Shown here piece by piece: positions 1 to 8,583 of a DNA stretch of 35,660 nucleotides (the stretch's first letter is position 1; each line of letters begins with the position of its first letter). Source of the DNA: Acetatifactor sp. (GTDB lineage Bacteria > Bacillota > Clostridia > Lachnospirales > Lachnospiraceae); contig JAEDMI010000002.1 of NCBI GenBank assembly GCA_016303085.1, forward strand, positions 1-35,660, given 5' to 3'. The notes under the pieces were generated by a model. The model had not been told where the DNA came from, searched no databases, and worked only from the letters and a program-made list of their open reading frames with translations. The position numbers and the translations under genes were made by a program.

Positions 1-1075
1 TGCTGTATTCAAAACCAATCTCCTGCATCTCAGAGAAAGGAATCTCGCCGTCTATGTACACGGTTCTGTTGGACACCATGCCTCGGGAGTAATTCTGACG
101 TCCCTTTATCATGATATTGTAATAGCCGTCCTCCGGAACCTCAAAGCTCCATTCAATCCACTGACCGGAGCTTCTCCACGCATCGCCGCCCACATAATTG
201 AGTACCGTGTTGGTCACACTGTTTGGCTGGGTGGTCGGTGAAGACCTGTCATATTTTGCATAGAGAGAGGACTCGGAACGATAAGTGGAATCCTCGCCCT
301 GAATCACCTGGCAATAACTTTTCGCAGCTTCGGAGGCGTTCACTTGCGGCTGCTTTGCCAGATACGCCTGATAGTTGTCAATGGTCTCAATCCCGGCTAC
401 TACCAGTTTTTTCAGAACAATCGGTTCATTCTCGCCGGCAAGGCTGATTTCATTCTCGCCTTTTTCCAGATAAAACATGTAAGGCTCCGTCACATATCCC
501 ATATCATCGCGGAACCGGGATTTCTGCCAGTCAAAAACCTCAACTTGGACAGGGCGGATCTCATTGCCCTGATTATCCACTCTTTTTTCTCCGCCGTCAG
601 TCCAAATTCTTGTGAATGAAATATTCAGTGCATCCTCAAAAGGAATCTGACCATTCACATAAACGGCTCTTTCTGCCGCAACGCCTCTGGACTCCGGAAT
701 CAGATATTCCATATATAAATTATAGAAACCCGTCTCAGGCACATTTACCTTCCAGGTAACCAGAGATCCGGTGCCGGTATACAGTGCCTTATCAGCGCCC
801 TCGTAATTACTGTAAACCTCCACATCACCCTCTGCGGTATAATCAAACAAATCTACCTCAACGCTCTGTGCAACGCACGTTGCATCGGTATGCGCATTGA
901 GGTACCCTGTATAGGTTCCCTCTCTCTCCATACCTTCCACATCAGTGATCAGGTCATGCCCTTCATACTTTTCATGAAAATCCTCTACCTCGCGCAAGGA
1001 CGAAAGGACAGCAATCACTGCCACCACTGCGATAACCCCTACTGCTACAAGCACTTTCTTTACAGAGCTTTTCAT
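1..1075 (-). CDS. Carbohydrate ABC transporter solute-binding protein, N-terminal part (cut by window edge)
   Basis: The first 358 codons are open and the gene runs off the left edge. The start ATG is preceded by GGAGG five bases away. Residues 7-25 form a hydrophobic segment (VLVAVGVIAVVAVIAVLSS) without a lipobox cysteine, so it is probably a signal anchor or uncleaved signal. The rest consists of two related beta-sandwich modules, each with a R.(V)Y(V/I)(N/D)G.(I)PF pattern, near residues 125-135 and again at the window edge. I recognise this layout from large (about 950 residue) Firmicutes extracellular solute-binding proteins, which carry sugar-binding-like modules before the family 1 binding domain. 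The binding domain itself is outside the window, so this is family recall. The gene follows a terminator downstream of the GH39-GH43 gene, so it probably has its own promoter, and it fits oligosaccharide uptake beside the hemicellulases. Confidence 0.72.
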   Translation of the reverse strand, partial: MKSSVKKVLVAVGVIAVVAVIAVLSSLREVEDFHEKYEGHDLITDVEGMEREGTYTGYLNAHTDATCVAQSVEVDLFDYTAEGDVEVYSNYEGADKALYTGTGSLVTWKVNVPETGFYNLYMEYLIPESRGVAAERAVYVNGQIPFEDALNISFTRIWTDGGEKRVDNQGNEIRPVQVEVFDWQKSRFRDDMGYVTEPYMFYLEKGENEISLAGENEPIVLKKLVVAGIETIDNYQAYLAKQPQVNASEAAKSYCQVIQGEDSTYRSESSLYAKYDRSSPTTQPNSVTNTVLNYVGGDAWRSSGQWIEWSFEVPEDGYYNIMIKGRQNYSRGMVSNRTVYIDGEIPFSEMQEIGFEYS

Positions 1076-1308
1076 ACTTTCCTCCACAAAAATCCCGTCT
1101 TAATCGCATTTTATACATACAAAAGGATCGTAATACCCTTCTTACAATAGCATATTACACAAAAAGGTCCCCTTATGTCTCCTCAATCCTTGCTATATTT
1201 CCATTAAACGTTGCGATTCTTTTGTGCGAGTTGTGCAGAGCGGCAAGTTTATCCCGTTCTGTCTTCTCATTCTTTGCTATCTTTTTTCCAAGTGTTGCTA
1301 AATCGTAC

Positions 1309-1336
1309 AAAAAAGAAGCGAATCGCTTCGATTCGC
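1309..1336 (-). terminator. Rho-independent terminator after the GH39-GH43 gene
   Basis: Perfect 8-bp stem (arms 1318-1325 and 1329-1336, GCGAATCG/CGATTCGC) with a 3-base loop. On the minus strand it is followed by TTCTTTTTT. It lies about 30 bases beyond the stop codon of the fusion glycosidase and separates it from the solute-binding protein gene. Confidence 0.85.
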
Positions 1337-1366
1337 CTCTCAAATATTGCTCAAATTTTGCTATTT

Positions 1367-4300
1367 TTACCTGTCACGGTATACAAAATCACGAAATTCG
1401 GCAGAACCGCCCGCTTCCTCTGTGGAATACACCACCAGGCCGAATCTGCACCCCGTAAAGTGGTCCAACTTGAAATACAGCTTGTGCTCTCCTCCTGCCT
1501 TTACCCACGGATTCCGTACCTGTAAGCCTGCACCTCTGTAATAGAAGGAAGCCGTATCCTGCATATTTGTAAACTCTACTTCCAGCTTCAGACGGACAAC
1601 GCTTTCTTCCAGCAAAATCGCCGCAGTTTCCCGCTCTCTGCTCTCCTCCTTTTTCAATGGCATCATGGAATGACCTTCCGTTTCCATAGTACGCACCGTC
1701 AGATACAGCCTGCCCTCTCTTCTGGTGACACCCACAAAACCATAGCAGCTCTGTAATGCACAGATACCGGCATAATCACCTTCCTTCAGATTACTTCCGT
1801 CCACTGTAACCTCTCCGGCACATCCGGGATAGGCCATCCGCTGGGTAATCATATTCTTTGCCCGGGTCAGTTCCTGACAGATTTTATCGGTCTGCACCCG
1901 AAAACTTCCCTTCTCCCGGTCATGGAATATCAGGCTTTTGTCCGGCTCATGGTTAAACTGCCAGCAAGGTTTCAGTTCTCCCTTAAAATCATCGCTTTCC
2001 GTCAGCGGACGATATACATATCCGGGACGGGTGCTCTCTATGGGAAACTCCTCAGGTATCTTTCCGTTATCACCAAACACCGGATAATCCTTCTCCCATG
2101 TCAGAGGCATCAATATCGGTATCCGTCCCACTGCTCCGCTGTCCTGGAACAACATGGCATACCATTTTCCATCCGGAGTATCCACAATGCCGCCCTGGGC
2201 AACACCCTGCCCACAGTAGCCTCTGTCATCATCCAGCACGTCGCCGCCCGTAAATTCTCCGGTCAGGGAATCCGCCACAAAGCAGCTTTCCGTTCTTCTC
2301 CAGCACTCTCTTTTGGAATGGATGAAGAACAGATAATATTTCCCGTTTATCTTATAAAAATGAGTCCCCTCGTAGCCGAGATTCGGATTACCCTCGTCGC
2401 TGACCGCCAGCCTGTGAAGTCCGCCCTCCAGAGGTCCGCTCAAGTCCTTTTTCAGCTCCGTGATATAAATATTTTTGTTGCCGTAAGCGATGTATACCCT
2501 GTCGTCATCATCAAACAGCAGAGAACAGTCGTGGTAAAAGCCCTCCACAAAATGCTTCTCCCAGGGGCCCTCTATCTTGTCCGCCGTATAAAGATAGGTT
2601 TTGTGAGTATCATTTGCCACAAAGCATATATAATAGGTTCCCTTATGATATCTCAAAGATGCCGCCCACATACCCTGTCCGTAAATACTCTGCTCTCCCT
2701 CCAGCTTCTGCCCCGGTGTTCCGTCAAGCGTATCATAGACGTAGGCCGCATGCTCCCAGTTCCGTAAGTCGTAGGAGCGCAGGATTTCGCAGCCCGGCAT
2801 GAAGTGCATGGTAGTACTCACCATATAATAGGTATCCTCCACCCGAATCACATCCACATCCGGATAATCCAGGCGAGTGACGGGATTGATATGAGGGTAC
2901 TGCATGGTACGCTCATAGGAATAGCCCCGGTCCGGTTTTACCCTGCCCGGCTTCCACTCAAAATACACCACTGCGTTTTCTGCAACCGTAAAGGTGCTTT
3001 CCGTCCTGCCGTTTTGGGGGATGACTCTTGCAGTCCTCGTATAGGGTACCGCCGCTGTGCGAAGAAGTTCGTTTTCCTCCTTCGTAAGATTTGCAGGTTC
3101 TCCCAGATCATGCCAGGCCTTCAATGGATTGCAATGCTTTTCATCCACAGTCTTTGTCAGAAGACAGCCTTCCCCGTTTTCTGCCATTTCCAGAGTCATT
3201 GTAAAATCATATCCCCTGCGGTTGTTGGTCATGTTCCAGACCACGCCCCTGTAGGTTCCGTCCTCCAGGCACATCACCACAGCATTGTTGTCCCGGTGAA
3301 TGCAGTGCCCCGGCTTCTCCTTCAGCTTTTTGAAGAAGGCAAAGCTCCAGAAGGTTGGTTTGGGGATACAGCCGTTTGCCACCAGCCCGAAACCGCCGTG
3401 GAAGGGGGTGAAGGGCACTCCCTGTTCCTCAAACACATCTCCGAATGTCCAGTAAGAGTAGGAGGCATTGTCCTCTCCCAGCCGGGCAAGCTGCTGCGCG
3501 ATAAATGCCGCGTTCTGATTTGTGTCATGCAACGGACAGTTGGGAATATAGGAGGTATTGAATTCCGTAATATGAATTTCCAACCCCTTATACTCCGGAA
3601 AACTGTCGATGATTTCACGGGTGGTATGCAAATTGGCAAAGCCGTCCTCCGCCTTCATCAACTCCGCATAGCCATAATGTCCGACGTTCTCGGGAAACTC
3701 TGTAGTATAGTGATGTCTGGTGACAAAATCCACCGCAATGGAATTGTCATGACAATACTGCATAAAGGCTTTTATCCAAATCTCATCACTGCCTCCGCAA
3801 ACCGCCGGACCACCTACGCGGAAGCGGCTGTCCACCGACTTCACGGCACAAAAGGTATTGTGGAACAGTCTGAAATACTCCTGCATATCCGCATGTTCCC
3901 AGAAGCCTGGCAGATTCGGCTCATTCCAGACCTCAACGGGCCAGGTCACCACCTCATCCCTGCCGTACCTGTCACACAAGTGTAAGAGCAAGGCTTTCAC
4001 CATTTCGCACCATGCCTCATAGGAAGCCGGAGGCGTGGTATTGCCCTTCCAGTAAAAGACGGTCTGTGTTCCGCTTGCCAACCTTTCCGGCATGAATCCC
4101 AACTCCAGGAAAGGCTTCAAGCCAAGCTCTCTATAACTGTCCATTACTCTGTCCAAGTAAGTATAGTTATACTCGACCGTACCGTTCTCACCCACCTGAT
4201 ATATCGCCATATCATCGCAGAAAAGGCCATGGCCCCTGATATGCCGGAATCCGATTTCCTCCTGAACCAGCTTCAGCTGTTCATAATACTCCTTATGTAA

Positions 4301-4405
4301 TGCCAAACCCATTCTGCCCGTGCCGATGCAGAAATCCACCCGATTTTGAAAATCCACGTTTTTTTCAGGTGCAAGTATCATCCTTTTCTGTTCCATAATC
4401 CCCAC
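1367..4405 (-). CDS. GH39-GH43 fusion glycosidase (beta-xylosidase / arabinofuranosidase type)
   Basis: A 1012-residue cytoplasmic enzyme with no signal peptide. Residues about 10-490 are a GH39 xylosidase-type barrel plus small beta domain: acid/base Glu162 lies in the WNEPNL motif and the nucleophile Glu281 in HITEFNTSY. Residues about 500-810 are a GH43 five-blade propeller, with base Asp516 (YPDVDVIRV), pKa-modulating Asp626 (HDCSLLFDDD) and acid Glu679 (YEGTHFYK). Residues about 820-1012 resemble the beta-sandwich found at the end of many GH43 xylosidases. Both catalytic sets look intact, so both halves should be active on short xylo- or arabinoxylo-oligosaccharides; the exact substrate is inference. 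Start: a GTG at 4405 or an ATG at 4396; neither has a good ribosome binding site. It lies 52 bases behind the dCache chemoreceptor gene and is probably co-transcribed with it. Confidence 0.88.
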   Translation of the reverse strand: MGIMEQKRMILAPEKNVDFQNRVDFCIGTGRMGLALHKEYYEQLKLVQEEIGFRHIRGHGLFCDDMAIYQVGENGTVEYNYTYLDRVMDSYRELGLKPFLELGFMPERLASGTQTVFYWKGNTTPPASYEAWCEMVKALLLHLCDRYGRDEVVTWPVEVWNEPNLPGFWEHADMQEYFRLFHNTFCAVKSVDSRFRVGGPAVCGGSDEIWIKAFMQYCHDNSIAVDFVTRHHYTTEFPENVGHYGYAELMKAEDGFANLHTTREIIDSFPEYKGLEIHITEFNTSYIPNCPLHDTNQNAAFIAQQLARLGEDNASYSYWTFGDVFEEQGVPFTPFHGGFGLVANGCIPKPTFWSFAFFKKLKEKPGHCIHRDNNAVVMCLEDGTYRGVVWNMTNNRRGYDFTMTLEMAENGEGCLLTKTVDEKHCNPLKAWHDLGEPANLTKEENELLRTAAVPYTRTARVIPQNGRTESTFTVAENAVVYFEWKPGRVKPDRGYSYERTMQYPHINPVTRLDYPDVDVIRVEDTYYMVSTTMHFMPGCEILRSYDLRNWEHAAYVYDTLDGTPGQKLEGEQSIYGQGMWAASLRYHKGTYYICFVANDTHKTYLYTADKIEGPWEKHFVEGFYHDCSLLFDDDDRVYIAYGNKNIYITELKKDLSGPLEGGLHRLAVSDEGNPNLGYEGTHFYKINGKYYLFFIHSKRECWRRTESCFVADSLTGEFTGGDVLDDDRGYCGQGVAQGGIVDTPDGKWYAMLFQDSGAVGRIPILMPLTWEKDYPVFGDNGKIPEEFPIESTRPGYVYRPLTESDDFKGELKPCWQFNHEPDKSLIFHDREKGSFRVQTDKICQELTRAKNMITQRMAYPGCAGEVTVDGSNLKEGDYAGICALQSCYGFVGVTRREGRLYLTVRTMETEGHSMMPLKKEESRERETAAILLEESVVRLKLEVEFTNMQDTASFYYRGAGLQVRNPWVKAGGEHKLYFKLDHFTGCRFGLVVYSTEEAGGSAEFRDFVYRDR

Positions 4406-4457
4406 TTTTCCGGCGCCATACCGCCTGCTTTATTGTCGCTATTTTACAACATTATCC

Positions 4458-6506
4458 CTATTCTGTAAACTTCTCCACCACAGCGCTGATTTTCCTTGCG
4501 TTATTTTGATTGGCCTTCCCCACATTTTGTAGTTCCTCCGCCGTGGTGTTTGTGCGCTCAATCTTATTCACGATTTCACCCACGCCGATTTCATTTTCCT
4601 TGGATGCAGTCTGAATTACATCCATACGCTCTCTGATGTTGGCAACAGAAGTCACAAAGCCATTGGAGCTCTCTTCGATTTCTCCGATAGCTCCTCTGAT
4701 ATCCGCAACAGAATCGCTGTACTCATTTGCAATGTTAGCGAACTCCTTAAACTTCAGGGAAATATCATTCTCCATAAAGTTGATAATATCATCCACACAA
4801 TTCTGCACATTCTTGATATTGGTATTGATTTCCCCACAAATCTCGGAAATCTGCATGGCGGTTGCAGAAGAATTTGAAGCAAGCGTGCCGATTTCCTGCG
4901 CCACAACCGCAAAGCCTCTTCCCTGTTCTCCGGCTCTGGCTGCCTCAATAGAAGCATTCAGGGAGAGCAGATTGGTCTGGTTAGCAATCTCCAGTATCTG
5001 CTTAGCCATGTCGTTGATGCGGATAAGAGACTGGAGGTTCACCATTGCAGCCTCCACATTTTTCCTGTTTTTCTCAATCTTAACACCTGCCTCGTCCAGA
5101 GTGCTTCCCGCCATGTTCTTCATGTTCTCAGCAGTCTGAATCAGCTGCATACTCTTTTCGTCTCCGGCTTTCACCTTATCCTCCACGCGGCTAACCAATT
5201 CCGAAATTGTCTCTATCTCGCTGACCACGTTGGTAATGGCATCATTAGTGGTGGTTATGCTGGCAGCCAGTTCCTCGGTGGTGGCGGAATTGTCTCCCAC
5301 CGCTTCAATCAGTGTATAGGTTGCATCACTCATCGTACCTACAGACTGCTCAAGAGACTCCGTACAGCCACGAAGCGTAGAGACGATTCCTCTCAAAGTA
5401 ACATACAGGGAATCCATTGCCGTAGCAATCTTTCCTGTCTCACTCCTGCCGCCGATGTACTTTTTCATCTCCTCCGGAACTTCCAGTTCCAGATTCTTCA
5501 GCTTTGCAATGGCATGTTCCACTGCATCCAGTGGCTTAACGCAAAACTTTACGGAAATCCATGATAAAACCGTAATTAAAATATACGAAAAAATACAAAT
5601 CAAAGCCAACATATTTCTGCTGGCATAAGCCTTGACATAAATTTCATCCTGGCTGTCACTCAGGACAACCGCCCAACCTCTTTCCGGTATTGCCTGATAT
5701 ACCGCAATACTCTTTACACCGTCAGCGGTCACATATTCCATATTTCCCGTTACTTCTGCCGCACCACTGTTTAATGTATCCATAACAGACAGCAACATTG
5801 CATCTTCGACGGGCTTGCCCATCAGGCTTTCATTCTCATCAAAAATGTATGCGCCGGTGACAGTATTAATCATGTAATCCCGGGCACCCTCCATACCCCT
5901 TACGGTGAGTTCATCCATCAACGTTTTCAGGCTTCCCGCCAGCTGTGCACCGCCCACAAAGCCTATAATGTTCTTTCCGTCCTTGTCAAACACAGGACAA
6001 TACAGCGACAATACCAGCTTCTGGGATGCGGGAGAAACCAAGATACCCGTACAGTAAGCCTTGTCGGCAGCTTTCAGGGCATCCTGCAGGGACTTTAGTG
6101 AGTCTCCCTCACGCATAACCATACCTACTGCACCGGGATTTGAGTGAGTCAATACCTGAGAGTTCCAATCATCCACGTAAATTCCCTCCCAGCCCTCAAG
6201 GCCCGCAAAAAATTTTTCGGTGTAATCCTGGGCTGCCAACACAGCCGCCGGATTGTCAGGGTTTTTCAGAAGTTCCGCAATTACGGGAGCCTTGCTGAAC
6301 GCAGTCAGCAGATTCTCCGCCTTATCAATATACTCATCAATAATTGCGGACTTGGATTCCAGCGAAGTCTGCATATTTTCCACTGCCGTGTCTCGCATAG
6401 CCACCATTGTGTTGTTGCTTGCCGTCATAAACAGAAGCAGAATACAGACTGCCGTCACCACTGAAATAATAACTGTAATTATCGTACTCATCTTTTGATT
6501 TTTCAT
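4458..6506 (-). CDS. Methyl-accepting chemotaxis protein with extracellular dCache-type sensor
   Basis: 682 residues in classical transmembrane receptor layout. TM1 is about residues 9-31, an extracellular dCache-like domain about 35-290, TM2 about 297-319, a HAMP-like stretch about 320-375, and the cytoplasmic signalling coiled coil fills the rest. The CheA/CheW-binding tip (NQTNLLSLNASIEAARAGE, then GRGFAVVA) is fully conserved. The start has a strong AAGGAGGT site about 9 bases upstream. Receptors of this family bind small ligands directly or through binding proteins and control CheA. The gene sits between two hemicellulase genes, which suggests (inference) that it senses a xylan or arabinan breakdown product. 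Confidence 0.93.
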   Translation of the reverse strand: MKNQKMSTIITVIISVVTAVCILLLFMTASNNTMVAMRDTAVENMQTSLESKSAIIDEYIDKAENLLTAFSKAPVIAELLKNPDNPAAVLAAQDYTEKFFAGLEGWEGIYVDDWNSQVLTHSNPGAVGMVMREGDSLKSLQDALKAADKAYCTGILVSPASQKLVLSLYCPVFDKDGKNIIGFVGGAQLAGSLKTLMDELTVRGMEGARDYMINTVTGAYIFDENESLMGKPVEDAMLLSVMDTLNSGAAEVTGNMEYVTADGVKSIAVYQAIPERGWAVVLSDSQDEIYVKAYASRNMLALICIFSYILITVLSWISVKFCVKPLDAVEHAIAKLKNLELEVPEEMKKYIGGRSETGKIATAMDSLYVTLRGIVSTLRGCTESLEQSVGTMSDATYTLIEAVGDNSATTEELAASITTTNDAITNVVSEIETISELVSRVEDKVKAGDEKSMQLIQTAENMKNMAGSTLDEAGVKIEKNRKNVEAAMVNLQSLIRINDMAKQILEIANQTNLLSLNASIEAARAGEQGRGFAVVAQEIGTLASNSSATAMQISEICGEINTNIKNVQNCVDDIINFMENDISLKFKEFANIANEYSDSVADIRGAIGEIEESSNGFVTSVANIRERMDVIQTASKENEIGVGEIVNKIERTNTTAEELQNVGKANQNNARKISAVVEKFTE

Positions 6507-6614
6507 AATACACTTACCTCCTTGGTTCTTTTAACGATTCCCTTTTGATTTTCCCCCGCTTTTTCATTTCACCGTTTTCACTGTTTAGTCGTTTCAATGG
6601 CTTATTAGTTCCTT

Positions 6615-8444
6615 TTATGACAAAGTTGCTTTTACAGTGAGCCGGGTTTCCACCTCGCTGTATTCAGCCTTAACATCAAGTTCCTCTGTCACATCCAGCA
6701 TAGGCGCGCCGTCAATGTCAAAGTACACTCTGCGGATACCGCTGCTTCTCACTCCTTCGGTGCCCGGTCTGGCATGATAAGTATTCCAAACGGTTCCGTA
6801 TTCATCCGTCACATAGGCGTTATGTCCCGTTCCGTACTCACCCGGAACACTTCTGGAGGTCAAAATCGGATAATTATTCTTCCTCCAGTTCTCCCGTTTC
6901 AACAAGTCTTTTCCCTTATCGATGACAAGGTAGCTGACCACATAAGAAGTGTCTACCGCTGCCGCGGAAAATGTGATATAGAGCTTATTTCCTCTCGGCA
7001 GGGCAAAGGGTCCCTCCTCCACAAAAGTATGGTTATTGCCCCAGCCGTAGTCAGGCTTTGACAGAACCAACGGTTCTGAGGCCAGCTGCCAGGGTTTGTC
7101 AGGATTCAGTTTTGCAATGTAGAGCCACGCTCCCAAATCCTTGGGTAAAAATTCCCGCTGAGACCAGATGACATACCATTCCTTCTCCCACTCAAAACAG
7201 GTCATATCCAAAGATATGGTTTTGCCCGCCGGACACAAATCGCTGCCATCCGCTTTCACAATTCTCCGAGGCCTTGACCAATCCTCCCTGCGAGTGGGAT
7301 TTCCGCCCTCCCTAAGTTCCATAATATGGCTTTCCTCCCGGAAAAACTCTCCCGGTGTGGCTGCATGGAATATGTACAGTCTGCCGTGTATAACGTGAAA
7401 CTCCGGTGCCCATAACAGCCCTCCGATTCCCTCATAAGTTTCGGAATCCAAAATCAGATGCTCTTCTGCATTGACCAGTTCCGGTATGCTGTCCGCCTCC
7501 CGGATATAGAGCGTATGGTTGTCGTCCGCGTCATTGGTAGCAATAAAGTAATATTTTCCTTCCCAATACCCGATGCAGGGGTCCGCCCTGTTGAATGCCA
7601 CCGGAAATTCAAAATGTTCCTGATGAACCTTTCCGCGGATGGAGTACTGCCCGGGCGTATTAAAGTCAACCCCTCTCAAGTCCCATTCCACAGGCTTTTC
7701 CTCCGAACCGCCGTCACTGTATAACGCTTTCGCCCGATACCGTTTCAGTTCTTCCGCCGATGCTGCTTCCACCTGCCCCGGAAAGGAGATACCGATGTTT
7801 TCAGGCGTCAGGAGCTTGCACTTAAGCCGCTCTGCAATTTCTTCGGAAATCTCCACGGCATTATGTAAAACCGCTCCATCCATATCTGTCAGGGAAAGTC
7901 CGTCAGAAATATCGGTTATTCCGTCTTTCTGTAACTTCTCTGTTGGCAGCTCTCTCTTTTCCCTAAGCTGCAGCTTTCCCATATCCTCCAGTTCTCCGGC
8001 ATACCACTTTCCTGTCTCGTCCCGCCAGTTCAGGACATAACACTTCTTTTCGGAATCATAGATGCAACTAATCTCTTCCACATAATTTTCACTCAGAGTC
8101 AGCAGCCCGAGCTCCCGATATTCCAGCAAATCTCCGGTCTCCCACAGCAGAACGCTTCCCCTGCTGCTTTCGTCCGCATCCCCGTCTCCTCCGATTCTGA
8201 CGGCAATCACACCGAAGCTATCGTCTGCCGTTCTGAAAATCCACGGTGCCTTCAGGCTCATGGGATTTAAAGAGCCGTCCTCATTCTCCGTGGCCAGCGA
8301 AAAGAGCACTCCCGAATTGTGGTTCAGACCCTTGTAGTGCACGCCGTCCTCACTGAGCGCCAGGTGCAGGCTGTAGGCCAGCCTGGGGTCATACAATACA
8401 TTGTCAATGGGTATTCTGGTATACCCCATTACATAATTAGCCAT
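6615..8444 (-). CDS. GH43-family glycosidase with Ig-like (Big_4) domain
   Basis: 609 residues, no signal peptide. Residues about 1-195 form a beta-rich N-terminal domain of unclear family. Residues about 205-285 match the bacterial Ig-like Big_4 pattern (YSDGG...VEWDLRGVDFNTPGQYSIRG). Residues about 285-600 are a GH43 propeller with base Asp288 (RADPCIGYW), Asp413 (SLDMTCFEW) and acid Glu477 (FVEEGPF), and a late TGHNAYV...YHARPG signature. The family includes arabinofuranosidases, xylosidases and arabinanases; the closing motifs resemble the arabinan/arabinofuranoside-acting groups, but the substrate is not certain. ATG start with AAAAGGAGG six bases upstream. It is first in the probable GH43-MCP-GH39/43 operon. 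A 20-bp palindrome of LacI-operator type lies 15 bases upstream of the start. Confidence 0.87.
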   Translation of the reverse strand: MANYVMGYTRIPIDNVLYDPRLAYSLHLALSEDGVHYKGLNHNSGVLFSLATENEDGSLNPMSLKAPWIFRTADDSFGVIAVRIGGDGDADESSRGSVLLWETGDLLEYRELGLLTLSENYVEEISCIYDSEKKCYVLNWRDETGKWYAGELEDMGKLQLREKRELPTEKLQKDGITDISDGLSLTDMDGAVLHNAVEISEEIAERLKCKLLTPENIGISFPGQVEAASAEELKRYRAKALYSDGGSEEKPVEWDLRGVDFNTPGQYSIRGKVHQEHFEFPVAFNRADPCIGYWEGKYYFIATNDADDNHTLYIREADSIPELVNAEEHLILDSETYEGIGGLLWAPEFHVIHGRLYIFHAATPGEFFREESHIMELREGGNPTRREDWSRPRRIVKADGSDLCPAGKTISLDMTCFEWEKEWYVIWSQREFLPKDLGAWLYIAKLNPDKPWQLASEPLVLSKPDYGWGNNHTFVEEGPFALPRGNKLYITFSAAAVDTSYVVSYLVIDKGKDLLKRENWRKNNYPILTSRSVPGEYGTGHNAYVTDEYGTVWNTYHARPGTEGVRSSGIRRVYFDIDGAPMLDVTEELDVKAEYSEVETRLTVKATLS

Positions 8445-8458
8445 AGAAACCTCCTTTT

Positions 8459-8478
8459 CTTATAAAACGTTTTATAAG
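8459..8478. promoter_or_regulatory. Palindromic LacI/GalR-family operator upstream of the GH43 operon
   Basis: A perfect 20-bp palindrome centred on CG (AAAACGTTTT core), the usual form of LacI-family operators. It covers the expected -10/transcription start region, 15 bases upstream of the GH43 start codon, so a bound repressor would block the operon. No LacI-family gene is present in the window; the regulator must be elsewhere. Confidence 0.65.
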
Positions 8479-8501
8479 GTATAATTTTACAATACATCAG
8501 C

Positions 8502-8577
8502 TCCGACCATCAAACAACATACAGATAGTACCGTGGTGCAAGCCCCCGCGTATTACTGCTGTCATTTGATGGTCGAA
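8502..8577. repeat. Nested ~76-nt inverted repeat (long imperfect hairpin)
   Basis: The outer arms are perfect over 11 bp (8504-8514 and 8565-8575, CGACCATCAAA/TTTGATGGTCG). Inside them further pairs are possible in register: ACAG/CTGT (8521-8524 with 8559-8562), AGTA/TACT (8527-8530 with 8554-8557) and CGTGG/CCGCG with one wobble. It lies between the end of the MCP gene at 8584 and the GH43 operator. There is no U-tract on either side, so it is not a standard terminator. Candidate meanings are a REP-like palindromic element, a structured RNA, or a regulator site. Confidence 0.6.
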
Positions 8578-8583
8578 CTATTC

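Noticed and set aside
1204..1212. AAACGTT core resembling a second LacI-type operator upstream of the solute-binding protein gene
   Set aside because: The flanks are not palindromic; only the central seven bases match.
1922..3985. Long open frames on the plus strand (281 and 393 codons) opposite the GH39-GH43 gene; similar ones at 26855-28692 opposite fcl and gmd
   Set aside because: They are antisense shadows of well-recognised enzymes, lack ribosome binding sites and family motifs, and overlap the real genes fully.
6555..6600. cre-like sequence (GAAACGACTAAAC) between the GH43 and MCP genes
   Set aside because: It does not fit the catabolite-responsive element consensus at the conserved CG register.
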